DNA of 64,000 nucleotides, from NCBI GenBank assembly GCA_964630775.1, contig CAZVYY010000007.1, positions 62,001-126,000 on the forward strand, given 5' to 3'. A program made the position numbers and the translations under genes. The stretch comes from Anaeroglomus sp964630775 (GTDB taxonomy: Bacteria > Planctomycetota > Phycisphaerae > Sedimentisphaerales > Anaerohalosphaeraceae). The notes below the pieces were generated by a model. That model was given only the letters and a program-made list of their open reading frames with translations. It was not told the origin of the DNA and did no database searches. Shown here piece by piece: positions 52,618 to 61,400 of the stretch (within the stretch, counting starts at the first letter, position 1; each line of letters opens with the position of its first letter).

Positions 52618-53757
52618 TTAACTGGATGTCGTACTCAGGCCGGATGCGGCGGGCAGTCGTACCGTAAAAATACTTCCTCCTGCCGGCGGGCATTCCACAC
52701 TGATGGTTCCATGATGTTTTTCGACAATATCTTTGCAGATGGCCAATCCCAGTCCGGTACCCCGACCCGACGTCTTGGTCGTGAAAAATGGCTGAAAAAT
52801 GGCCGTCATTAATTCCGGAGGGACTCCCGGCCCGGTATCCTGAAACCGAACGACCCAGTCGGTACCGTCCTGTCCGATGGTAATAGTCAGAGATCCATTG
52901 CCTTCCATTACATCGGCGGCATTTTTAATCAGATTGCAGAAGACCTGGCACAGATTATCGTTTCGCATCATCAGGGCCTGGCCGTCATAATGCTTTTCAA
53001 CACAGACCTCGATTCCCGCTAAAACCCCGCTCATCATGCCAAGGGCATTATCCACAATCCTGTCCAGCGACGCAGGCTCCATTGCCTGGTGCGTGCCGCG
53101 TGAAAATTCAAGCAGTTCCGAGATAATCCCCACCATCCGCATTAATCCGTTACGACTCTGAATGAGATAGTCGCGGGCCTTTTCCCCGTTGCCCTGCTCC
53201 AGAACGCGAATCGCCAGATTCAGATAGCGAAGGATGCCATCCATCGGATTGTTCAGCTCATGAGCAACCTTTCCCGCCACTTTCCCGATGGAAATCAGTC
53301 GCTCCCCCTGAATCATCGCATTCTCCCGCAAGGTTGCATCCGTCACATCATCAAGGACGACAGCACCAGAAGATACACACCCCTGGGCATCCAGAATTGG
53401 AATGCAAAGGATGTCGAGCAGCCGATTTTTGCGTTGAAAACAATACCGAACCGCCGTCAGACGTGTGACTCGCCGCTGTTCAAAAATATCCGACAAAACC
53501 TGTTTCCAATTCACCTTGGAATCCGTACCTGCCGCAAGGGATAAATCAATCGCGCCGCATCGTTCGATATAGCGATCTGCTATGGGAGAACAATAGTGAA
53601 TATTGAATTCGGCATCAAACAGAATAAAGCCGCTGTTGACAGACTCGGCTATCGAGCGAAATAATGAGAGAGCATCTGGATTAATCGACCCCACAAGGTG
53701 ACTATCTGTTGTTTTTTTGCCATCCTGTTCGATTTTTGTAAACAATATATCCGCCAT
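52618..53757 (-). CDS. PAS-domain sensor histidine kinase (NtrB-like)
   Basis: 379 residues from the ATG at 53755-53757 (a TTG three codons earlier is possible). No membrane segment. PAS domain ~32-145 (SIAESVNSGFILFDAEFNIH, PILDAQGCVSSGAVVLDDVT). HisKA with H166 in GKVAHELNNPMDGIL, where asparagine follows as in NtrB/AtoS-type kinases. HATPase: N box NLIKNAADVM, G1 FQDTGPGVPP, F box IFQPFFTTK and G2 GRGTGLGLAICKDIV. It senses a cytoplasmic signal and should phosphorylate the adjacent NtrC-type regulator. First gene of the pair, and divergent from the PilZ gene. Confidence 0.93.
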   Translation of the reverse strand: MADILFTKIEQDGKKTTDSHLVGSINPDALSLFRSIAESVNSGFILFDAEFNIHYCSPIADRYIERCGAIDLSLAAGTDSKVNWKQVLSDIFEQRRVTRLTAVRYCFQRKNRLLDILCIPILDAQGCVSSGAVVLDDVTDATLRENAMIQGERLISIGKVAGKVAHELNNPMDGILRYLNLAIRVLEQGNGEKARDYLIQSRNGLMRMVGIISELLEFSRGTHQAMEPASLDRIVDNALGMMSGVLAGIEVCVEKHYDGQALMMRNDNLCQVFCNLIKNAADVMEGNGSLTITIGQDGTDWVVRFQDTGPGVPPELMTAIFQPFFTTKTSGRGTGLGLAICKDIVEKHHGTISVECPPAGGSIFTVRLPAASGLSTTSS

Positions 53758-54083
53758 AATGGCCAATAATATCTATTTTAGGTCTAAATGTCAACATTGA
53801 TGTTGACAAAAAACAACAACCACTCTTCCCCCTTTGTAAAAATACCACGCTTTTTCTACATAAGCCTCGTAATTATAAGGGAATAAAAATGATTTTGCGA
53901 CGAATTATTTAATCTTATGAGAAAGCTCTTCGATAATAATTTAGAGAAAGATGTTTATTCTATACATCGTTTTCTTTGAAAAGAAAATCAGGTGGTGTGA
54001 ACCGACTCAATTTAAGTTTCGTAACGAATTGTGAAATATAGACTTACACAGTTATCTAAAAGACCTATAAAAGTGGCGGTTTC

Positions 54084-54099
54084 TGGCATAAAGATTGCT
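54084..54099 (+). promoter_or_regulatory. Sigma-54 (-24/-12) promoter of the PilZ gene
   Basis: TGGCAT-AAAGA-TTGCT matches the TGGCAC-N5-TTGCW consensus with the exact GG-to-GC spacing and one mismatch. It lies 58 bases before the PilZ start in a 400-base AT-rich gap that also has to hold the promoter of the divergent kinase and, presumably, upstream activator sites. Adjacent sigma-54 activator genes strengthen the call. Confidence 0.82.
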
Positions 54100-54157
54100 C
54101 TTTTAAACCGATAGAAAATATCAATATTTATTGCTTCGTTGCATGGAGGCAACCAAA

Positions 54158-54502
54158 ATGGACTCGGATCGAAGAAAACACAAAAGATTGCCGTTGAAGT
54201 TTACCGTACTTTGCCAAAAAGTCGGACTCAGCGACGGCCGGCTGTATTCAGGCAATACAGTCAACGTCAGCCCCGGCGGAATGCTTGTTGAGGTCAATAA
54301 CGCCAAGCTTCGTGACGGGGAACTGGTCAGCGTGGAAATGACCGTCCCGCCTACCGAAGGTCTGCTCGAGTACGGCGGAAGTTTTTCCAGCTACGCCCGC
54401 GTCGTCCGTGTCGGGCCTTCCGACTTTATGGTACGCCCGTCAAATTCCCTGGCCAGCTCGGTCGCCATTGAATTCTGTGAATCACCACGTTTACGGGTAT
54501 AA
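54158..54502 (+). CDS. PilZ-domain protein (c-di-GMP receptor type)
   Basis: 114 residues from the ATG at 54158 with GGAGG 8 bases upstream; an ATG at 54143 sits in that site. The c-di-GMP motif RxxxR is RRKHKR at 5-10 and the second motif D/N-x-S-x-x-G is NVSPGG near 38-43; here N replaces the usual aspartate. The remainder fits the six-strand PilZ barrel (GELVSVEMTVPP, ARVVRVGPSDFMV). It probably binds c-di-GMP and modulates surface behaviour or exopolysaccharide. Expression by sigma-54 from the promoter at 54084 under the neighbouring two-component pair is likely. Confidence 0.82.
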   Translation: MDSDRRKHKRLPLKFTVLCQKVGLSDGRLYSGNTVNVSPGGMLVEVNNAKLRDGELVSVEMTVPPTEGLLEYGGSFSSYARVVRVGPSDFMVRPSNSLASSVAIEFCESPRLRV

Positions 54503-54553
54503 CATATACACAGCAACTGTTTCCCATTTGACATGATGTATGGGTGCTATATA

Positions 54554-55351
54554 ATGCCCCGGATGCGAGTATGTATTGATATCCTGTTAATCGGTATTCT
54601 CTTTTTTGCAGCAGGTTGTCTCCATGACCAAACGAAGGATGATTCTCTGTCGTCATCCGAACACCTGACCCTGCAGGATTTAGGCCCCGTCAAAACACCC
54701 AATTTCCAGAATCAGATCAGTTTTGATATTGTGACTTTCGAAATCGATCATAACCAGGTGGAATCGCTGAACAAAGCACTCCAGACATTCCGTCCCAAAA
54801 ACGTCACCTTTCAAAACCCGAGTCTTTATGCCTCCAACGGCATAACGGTTGGCGAAGGCAAATCTGCACGGGGATCGGAACTGGTTGGGGTATTATCAAG
54901 CGTGGGAGCTGTCCGGGTTGCTCGAAAAGTCCTGAGTACTCTTGATCAGACATCTGAATTATTTGCCACCATTACTCTTCAGCAGCAGCGCAACGTTTTT
55001 TTCACTACCAATACACAGATATCCAGATCCTTCGATCCCGGTTATATCGGGTGGGTCATCAAGCCCAAACTAACCTCTCGGGAAAACTCCATTCAGCTTC
55101 AGATAATCCCGGCTTATTCACCTTTAGTGAAACTCCGGCTGCCCCAGACGGACACACAAAACGACTATCCGGGGACCAACCTGCCGCCCGGCAGGCTGGA
55201 TTGCACCCTCGAACAGGGCGATTTTATCATTCTGGCACCCGCTCGCATTCCGACCAGCACCACCATTGATGCCATGCTGTTCAATACTGAGCAGAATCCC
55301 GGTAAAATACGACTGTATGTCCTGATATTTAATGCTGCTGAATATTCGTAA
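54554..55351 (+). CDS. Putative lipoprotein, unknown function
   Basis: 265 residues from the ATG at 54554 (54533 and 54563 are alternatives without clear ribosome-binding sites). Signal with lipobox LFFAAGC, so lipid attachment at that cysteine is likely. The mature part is beta-rich (ISFDIVTFEIDHNQVESLNK, VGVLSSVGAVRVARKVLSTL, TITLQQQRNVFFTTNTQISR, SIQLQIIPAYSPLVKLRL) and resembles the N-terminal or secretin-like repeats of outer-membrane assembly proteins, but too weakly for a call. It follows the PilZ gene by 51 bases and is probably in the same transcript, which suggests a surface-associated process. Confidence 0.65.
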   Translation: MPRMRVCIDILLIGILFFAAGCLHDQTKDDSLSSSEHLTLQDLGPVKTPNFQNQISFDIVTFEIDHNQVESLNKALQTFRPKNVTFQNPSLYASNGITVGEGKSARGSELVGVLSSVGAVRVARKVLSTLDQTSELFATITLQQQRNVFFTTNTQISRSFDPGYIGWVIKPKLTSRENSIQLQIIPAYSPLVKLRLPQTDTQNDYPGTNLPPGRLDCTLEQGDFIILAPARIPTSTTIDAMLFNTEQNPGKIRLYVLIFNAAEYS

Positions 55352-55390
55352 CAAACCCGGTTTTGTTTGTAAAAAGCGGGCTTTCTTTGC

Positions 55391-55396
55391 TATAAT
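55391..55396 (+). promoter_or_regulatory. TATAAT -10 element before the ferredoxin gene
   Basis: A perfect TATAAT lies 95 bases before the ferredoxin start; no convincing -35 was found at the usual distance. A GC hairpin (CCCGG...CGGG with a T-rich tail, 55356-55388) just upstream may terminate the lipoprotein transcript. Confidence 0.35.
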
Positions 55397-55491
55397 ACCA
55401 CAACCGTGGATTTGACCTCGTATCCGGTGGTCAATCTCGTATAGCCGTTAAAACAAGTACATTTCAGTTGAATTATAGAAAGGAACTGGAA

Positions 55492-55674
55492 ATGAAGGTA
55501 CGAATTGACGACAACTGTACCGCATGTGGATTATGCGTAGATACCTGTCCGGAAGTCTTCACCATGGGTGACAATAAAGCCGAGGTCCTTGTCGATACCG
55601 TCCCCCCTGAATTAGAAGAAACCGTCCAGCAGGCCGCGGATGAATGCCCCGTTGAGGCAATCCTGGTCGAATGA
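55492..55674 (+). CDS. Single-cluster [4Fe-4S] ferredoxin
   Basis: 60 residues from the ATG at 55492 with AGGAAC upstream; the frame is open for 8 codons before it. One full motif CTACGLCVDTCP and a distant CP (DECPVEAI) supply the cluster; an acidic spacer (VPPELEETVQQAADE) replaces the second cluster site. Typical of Desulfovibrio/Thermotoga-type monocluster ferredoxins. Unlike the ferredoxin at 39008 it carries one electron. Redox partner unknown; the following gene encodes an NAD-dependent dehydrogenase. Confidence 0.9.
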   Translation: MKVRIDDNCTACGLCVDTCPEVFTMGDNKAEVLVDTVPPELEETVQQAADECPVEAILVE

Positions 55675-55783
55675 AACGGTTCAAACCCGTATTCAGTCCT
55701 GAATATATACTGAATCGGGGAATTTTTGTTACCCCGACCTGAGAATTACCTTAATTTGAGATAATTTTTAATGGAGTGCATCT

Positions 55784-57412
55784 GTGAACAATACAATCAG
55801 CAATATACCTAAACCAGTTAATGAACCGGTTTATTCCTACGCCCCCGGCACCAAAGAACGGGACCTGTTAAAACAGGCCATCGCTCAACTGGAATCGCAG
55901 CAGCTTGAAATCCCCCTGATCATCGGCGGCAAAGAAATCCGCACCGGCAATACCGGCACATGCATTCAGCCGCACAACCACGGCAAAGTGCTGGCAACCT
56001 ATCATAAGGCCGGCCCCAAAGAAGTCCAACTGGCCATCGAGGCCTCCCAGAAAGCCAAACATGACTGGGAAACCCTGCCTTATCTGCAGCGAGCTTCGGT
56101 CTTTCTCAAGGCCGCCGATCTGCTCAGCGGCAAATACCGCTATATCCTCAACGCCGCCACGATGCTCAACCAAAGTAAAAATGCGTACCAGGCTGAAATT
56201 GACAGCGCCTGCGAACTGGTCGATTTCTGGCGGTTCAATCCCTACTACATGCAGGAACTTTACAAAGACCGTCCCCTATACTCCCCGTATGGCAATCTGA
56301 ATTTCGTGGAATACCGGGCACTGGAAGGATTTGTCTTTGCCGTGACGCCGTTTAACTTCACCTCCATCGGCGGCAATCTGTGCACCGCCCCGGCGATGAT
56401 GGGCAACACCGTTTTGTGGAAACCCGCCTCGACCGCCGTCTATGCCGGATACTGGATTATGCAGATTTTACACGAAGCAGGCCTGCCCGCCGGCGTCATC
56501 AATTTCATCCCCGGCTCCGGCTCGCAAGTCGGTACCCCCGTCCTCGATTCCCCCCTGTTTTCCGGCCTGCACTTTACCGGCAGCACGGCTGTCTTTCAGG
56601 GCATGTGGAAAACCATCGGCGACCAGATCGCCAAATACAAGACCTACCCCCGCATCGTCGGTGAAACCGGCGGCAAGGATTTCATGGTCATCCACACCTC
56701 CGCCGATATTGCCGCCACGGCTACCGCCATGGTCCGCGGCGCCTATGAATTTCAGGGCCAGAAATGTTCGGCCCTCTCGCGGGTCTATGTCCCCCGAGGC
56801 ATCTGGCCCAAAATCAAAGAGCAGGTCATCGACCAGCTCAAGACCGTCAAAATCGGCCCCATCCAGGACTTCAGCAATTTCATGAACGCCGTCATCGACC
56901 GCGATTCATTTAACAATACCAAAGGCTATATCGACCGCGCCCGTGCTTCCAAAGAGGCCAAAATCCTCTTCGGCGGCGGATGCAACGACGCCACAGGTTA
57001 TTTCATCGAGCCAACCCTGATTGAAACCACCAACCCCCACTATGAATCCATGGTCGAGGAAATCTTCGCCCCCATCCTGACCGTATTTGTTTATGAGGAT
57101 GCCGACTACGAACAGGCCCTGCAGCTCTGCGATCAGAGCAGCATCTACGGCCTGACCGGATGCGTCTTCGCCCGCGACCGCTATGCCATCGACCTGGCGC
57201 TGGACAAACTGCGGCACGCTGCCGGCAATTTCTATATCAACGACAAGCCCACCGGCGCCGTCGTCGGCCAGCAGCCCTTCGGCGGGGCACGCGGCTCCGG
57301 CACCAACGACAAGGCCGGCTCGATGATGAACCTGACCCGCTGGGTGTCGCTGCGGGCGATCAAGGAAAACTTCATCCCCCCGACCGATTACCGCTATCCA
57401 TTCATGGGATAA
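55784..57412 (+). CDS. pruA: 1-Pyrroline-5-carboxylate dehydrogenase (group 1 ALDH)
   Basis: 542 residues from a GTG with GGAG 8 bases upstream. It oxidises P5C/glutamate semialdehyde to glutamate in proline degradation. Visible: FAVTPFNFTSIGGNLCTAPA, LHFTGSTAVF, the glutamate motif IVGETGGKDFMVIH and the catalytic cysteine C328 in AYEFQGQKCSALSRVYVP, then YGLTGCVFARDRYAIDLAL and the C-terminal QQPFGGARGSGTNDKAGS of the P5C enzymes. Length fits the free-standing (non-PutA) mitochondrial/Thermus type. No proline dehydrogenase is present in the window. Convergent with proC across a shared terminator. Confidence 0.95.
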   Translation: MNNTISNIPKPVNEPVYSYAPGTKERDLLKQAIAQLESQQLEIPLIIGGKEIRTGNTGTCIQPHNHGKVLATYHKAGPKEVQLAIEASQKAKHDWETLPYLQRASVFLKAADLLSGKYRYILNAATMLNQSKNAYQAEIDSACELVDFWRFNPYYMQELYKDRPLYSPYGNLNFVEYRALEGFVFAVTPFNFTSIGGNLCTAPAMMGNTVLWKPASTAVYAGYWIMQILHEAGLPAGVINFIPGSGSQVGTPVLDSPLFSGLHFTGSTAVFQGMWKTIGDQIAKYKTYPRIVGETGGKDFMVIHTSADIAATATAMVRGAYEFQGQKCSALSRVYVPRGIWPKIKEQVIDQLKTVKIGPIQDFSNFMNAVIDRDSFNNTKGYIDRARASKEAKILFGGGCNDATGYFIEPTLIETTNPHYESMVEEIFAPILTVFVYEDADYEQALQLCDQSSIYGLTGCVFARDRYAIDLALDKLRHAAGNFYINDKPTGAVVGQQPFGGARGSGTNDKAGSMMNLTRWVSLRAIKENFIPPTDYRYPFMG

Positions 57413-57417
57413 TCAAT

Positions 57418-57454
57418 AAAAAGGCCCCGACCGAGTTCCAGCCGGGGCCTTTTT
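57418..57454. terminator. Bidirectional terminator between pruA and proC
   Basis: AAAAAGGCCCCG (57418-57429) is perfectly complementary to CGGGGCCTTTTT (57443-57454), giving a 12-bp stem with a T-run on both strands. It serves the convergent pruA and proC genes. Confidence 0.92.
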
Positions 57455-57484
57455 GATTTGCAAATCCAATTCCTTCTGAGTCGT

Positions 57485-58309
57485 TTAGCTGTTCTCAACC
57501 TCGCGAGACAATTCGATACTCCGCTGCCGTGCCCGCTCGAACCCGGCAAACAGCGTATCCCCCAGATTCAACTGGCCAAACACATTAATCGCCGCCTCGG
57601 TCGTCCCATTGGGCGAGGTCACTTTCCGCCGCAGTTCGGCAGGACTTTCACCGCGGGCATAGGCCTGCTTGGCCAGCACGCCAGCTCCTTTGGCCGTCTG
57701 ATACACCAGGTCCTCGGCAATATCCACCGGAATCCCCATCTTGACGCTGGCCTTGACCATCTCTTCCATCAGCAGGAAAAAGTACGCCGGGCCAGAGCCG
57801 CTGATGGCCGTTACCGCATCAATCAGTTCTTCCTTATCCACCAGAACTGCCCGCCCCACCGCAGAAAACAGTTTGAGCGTATGATCCACCGACTCTCTGG
57901 ACGCATTGGCCGAAAACAGTGCCGCCGCCCCTTCGCCCACCATCGCCGGCGTATTGGGCATCACGCGGATGACCTGGCAATTGCTCAGCCGCTTGGCCAG
58001 ATACGCCGTGGTAATCCCCGCCGCAATACTGATGACCAGCGTATTATCGCGGGTTTTGCCCTCGATCCCGTCCAGCATCTTCTTGACATTCTGCGGCTTA
58101 ACGCAAATCAGCAGCACTTTGGCGTGCTGAACCAGGTCCTCATTATTCAGTGTTGTCTTTATCTTGTATTCCTTGGCCAGAAAACTCAGCCGCTCCGGCC
58201 GGACATCCGACGCCATAATATCCCGGGCTTTGTACATCCCCGACCCGATAATGCCTTTAATGATCGCCTCGGCCATGTTCCCACCGCCGATGATTCCAAT
58301 TGTTTCCAT
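57485..58309 (-). CDS. proC: Pyrroline-5-carboxylate reductase
   Basis: 274 residues. It reduces P5C to proline with NAD(P)H, the last step of proline synthesis. Rossmann motif GIIGGGNMAEAIIKG at 5-19. The family signature VRVMPNTPAMVGEGAAALFS is near 115-134, and AVTAISGSGPAYFFLLMEEM near 163-182. C-terminal helices follow (LVYQTAKGAGVLAKQ, VTSPNGTTEAAINVF). AGGAG lies 7 bases before the ATG. Next to the catabolic P5C dehydrogenase, but on the opposite strand. Confidence 0.96.
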   Translation of the reverse strand: METIGIIGGGNMAEAIIKGIIGSGMYKARDIMASDVRPERLSFLAKEYKIKTTLNNEDLVQHAKVLLICVKPQNVKKMLDGIEGKTRDNTLVISIAAGITTAYLAKRLSNCQVIRVMPNTPAMVGEGAAALFSANASRESVDHTLKLFSAVGRAVLVDKEELIDAVTAISGSGPAYFFLLMEEMVKASVKMGIPVDIAEDLVYQTAKGAGVLAKQAYARGESPAELRRKVTSPNGTTEAAINVFGQLNLGDTLFAGFERARQRSIELSREVENS

Positions 58310-58480
58310 GCGTATCTCCTAAATTTTCAGGTAAATAGTCGATATAATATAACTAAATACCCGTCCATGGTAAAGCCTTTTTTCCCAATCGATGCCCAAT
58401 AGCAGTCCGGAGCGCAAGCGACGTGATTTCAATAATATAATTCCCCCCGCTTAAACCCCAAATCCGGTTTTACCCTGTGT

Positions 58481-61400
58481 TTAACTCTCAGGATGCTCGA
58501 TAGCCTCTTTGAGGCGTCGAAATTGCTGCTGAAGTTCAGGAAACTGCTGATGTGCCAATTCCGGTTTTCCGGCCTTGCATGCCTGTTCAATCTCAGCCGC
58601 TGCTTCGCGCAGCGCTTCGCCGCCAATATTGGCCGCCGCTCCCTTGATGCTGTGAGCTGCCAGTGCCAGTGCGGCAGGGTCACAGGCATCCATCGCCGCC
58701 TTGACCGCGTCGAGCTGTTTGGGAATGTCTTCCAGAAAGATATCCAGAACGACTTTGGCCGTTTCTTCGTCCCCCATCAGCCGCTCCAGAAATCCTGTAC
58801 GGTCATAAACCGGGGTTTGCCGAACCGCCGGCTGTTGCGCCGCAGGCGTCTGCTGAGTCAGCGGGGTTTCCGGGACGGCATCTTCGCACGGAAGCCACAA
58901 GGCCAGTTTATCGGCCAGCGTCCTGGGAGTCACCGGCTTGGTAATATAATCATCCATCCCGGCCTCAAGACACTTATCCCGGTCGCCCTGCATGGCATGG
59001 GCGGTCATGGCAATAATCGGAATCCTGCGATTCAAGACCGTCGATTCGGGATGACGAATACGACGCGCAGCCTCAAGCCCGTCCATTTCGGGCATCTGGA
59101 TGTCCATCAGTACCAGGTCATAGGGAATGAATTCAAGAGCCTTGATCGCTTCAACGCCGTTGGCGGCCGCATCCGCATGAAGCCCCATCTTTTTGAGAAT
59201 ACCGATGGCCACCTGCTGATTGGTAATATTGTCCTCAACCAGCAGAATCCGCACCGACCGACCCGGTGTTAATGGTTCGGTTCGACTGGATGCATGGGGT
59301 CTGGAAATCCCTGAATTTTTGATCCCTGTAATGGCTGTCATCAGTCTGGCATACAGCTCCGACGGACGGACCGGTTTGGTCAGACTGGCCGCAAATCCCA
59401 GTTCCGCCAGCACGCTGCTGTTTTCCTGCCGACCCAGCGAACTCATCATCATCAGGCAAAGCCCGTTAAATCGCGGGTCCTGACGTATCGCCCTGCCCAG
59501 CATCAGACCGTCCATCTCAGGCATCTGCATATCGGTGATGACAATCTCAAACGGGGTTCCCGCCCGGTATGCCTCGTCGAGTTTCTGCAAGGCCTCCGGG
59601 CCGCCTGGCGATTCTGCCGCCAGAGCTCCCCATGCAGACAGCCGTGCGGCAAGAATCTCACGGTTGGTGGCGTTATCATCCACAATCAGAATTCGCTTAT
59701 CCTGAATCTTCGTGCAGGTATTGCGAGGACGGTCCTGCTCGGGCTTCAGGCCAAGCTGTACCGTAAACCAGAATCTGGAGCCTTCGCCTTCTTTGCTGGC
59801 AACGCCAATTTGTCCGCCCATCTTTTCTGCAAGCTGTTTGGAAATCGCCAGTCCCAGCCCGGTCCCGCCATATTTGCGGGTCGTCGAAGCATCCACCTGG
59901 GTAAACTTCTCAAACAAAGTCTCGATCTTATCGGCCGGGATACCGATTCCGGTGTCATGAATCAAAAACCGCAGCATAACCTGCTGGCCGGTTCTGGATA
60001 CGGTTTCCACACGCACCGCCACTTCGCCCTGCTCCGTAAACTTGATCGCATTGCCGGCCAGATTGGTCAGTATCTGACGCAATCGGCCTGGATCGCCATT
60101 GACATACGATGGTACGTCCGGATTGGCCGCACACACAAATTCCACCCCTTTCTCATGCGCCTTGACCGCAATCATCCCGGCAAAATCTTCCAGCACATCC
60201 CGCAGGTCAAAATCCATCGACTCCAGTTCCAGCTTATTGGCCTCAATCTTGGAATAATCCAGGATATCGTTAATCAGCCCCAGCAGCGACTCCCCGCAAT
60301 TCCGCACAATCTCGGCGTATTGCCGCTGTTCGTCGTTCAATTCAGTATCCAGCAGCAGCCCGGTCATCCCGATGACACCGTTCATCGGTGTTCGAATCTC
60401 ATGGCTCATATTGGCCAGAAACTCGCTTTTGGCAATGCTGGCCGATTCGGCCATCGCCGCCATCGTGTTGGCATAAGCGGTTTGCTCTTCCAGATAACGG
60501 TTCAATCGTTCGGCTTCGGCCAGGGCATTTCGCAGATTGGTTTCAGCGCGTTTGCGGTCTGAAATATCACGGCACAGACAGAACACCAGTTTCTGACCGC
60601 TGCACACAGCAACACTGCTGCTGATCTCGACATCATAGACACTGCCGTCTTTTCGACGATGCCGCGTCTCAAAGTGATTGCCGGTAATCGTGATATTTCG
60701 AACACGCTGCAAAAGCTCCTGGCGTGTCCACTGCGCATCCCAGTCCCAGACATGCAATTGATAAATTTCCTCCATCGTATAGCCAAGCATTTGGGCATAC
60801 TGGCGGTTAGCTTCGTAAACCTTGCCCTCCTGGTCAAGCACAACGATGCCGTCAGGAGACTGTTCAAACAGCACACGCCGTCGGATGGTTTCGTCGGCCA
60901 GCGACTCTTCCGTCTGCTTGCGGGCGGTAATATCCGTAATGAAGCCCTCCAGGGCGATCACACGGCCGTCTTCATCATAAACGCCATGCCCCTGCTCCCA
61001 GACCCACTTGATGGTTCCATCTTTGGCGCGGATGCAGTATTCCTCCGTCAGCCGTTCTCGATTTGCCAGCACCTTTTGCCACTTGTCCCACAGGCGCTCC
61101 CGATATTCAGGAAGAATAACATCATTAAATGACAATGCAGCATTATGAATTAATTCGGAAGCTTCGTATCCGGTTAATTCGAGGCAGCCTTCACTGACAA
61201 AATTCATCGTCCAGTTGCGATCATTTCTGCACTGATAGGACATCCCGGGCATGTTGGCCATCAGCGACGACAGCTTTCGTTCACTTTCACGAAGCGCCTG
61301 CTCGACCTGCTTGCGTTCGGTAATATCACGAACCACCGCCTGAAGGACCGGCTTTCCTTCCAGTTCAAAAACACTCAGATGAACCTCAGTGGAAAACTCC

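Noticed and set aside
55715..55737. TCGGGG/CCCCGA inverted repeat after the ferredoxin as a terminator
   Set aside because: Six-base stem with an 11-base loop and no trailing T-run.
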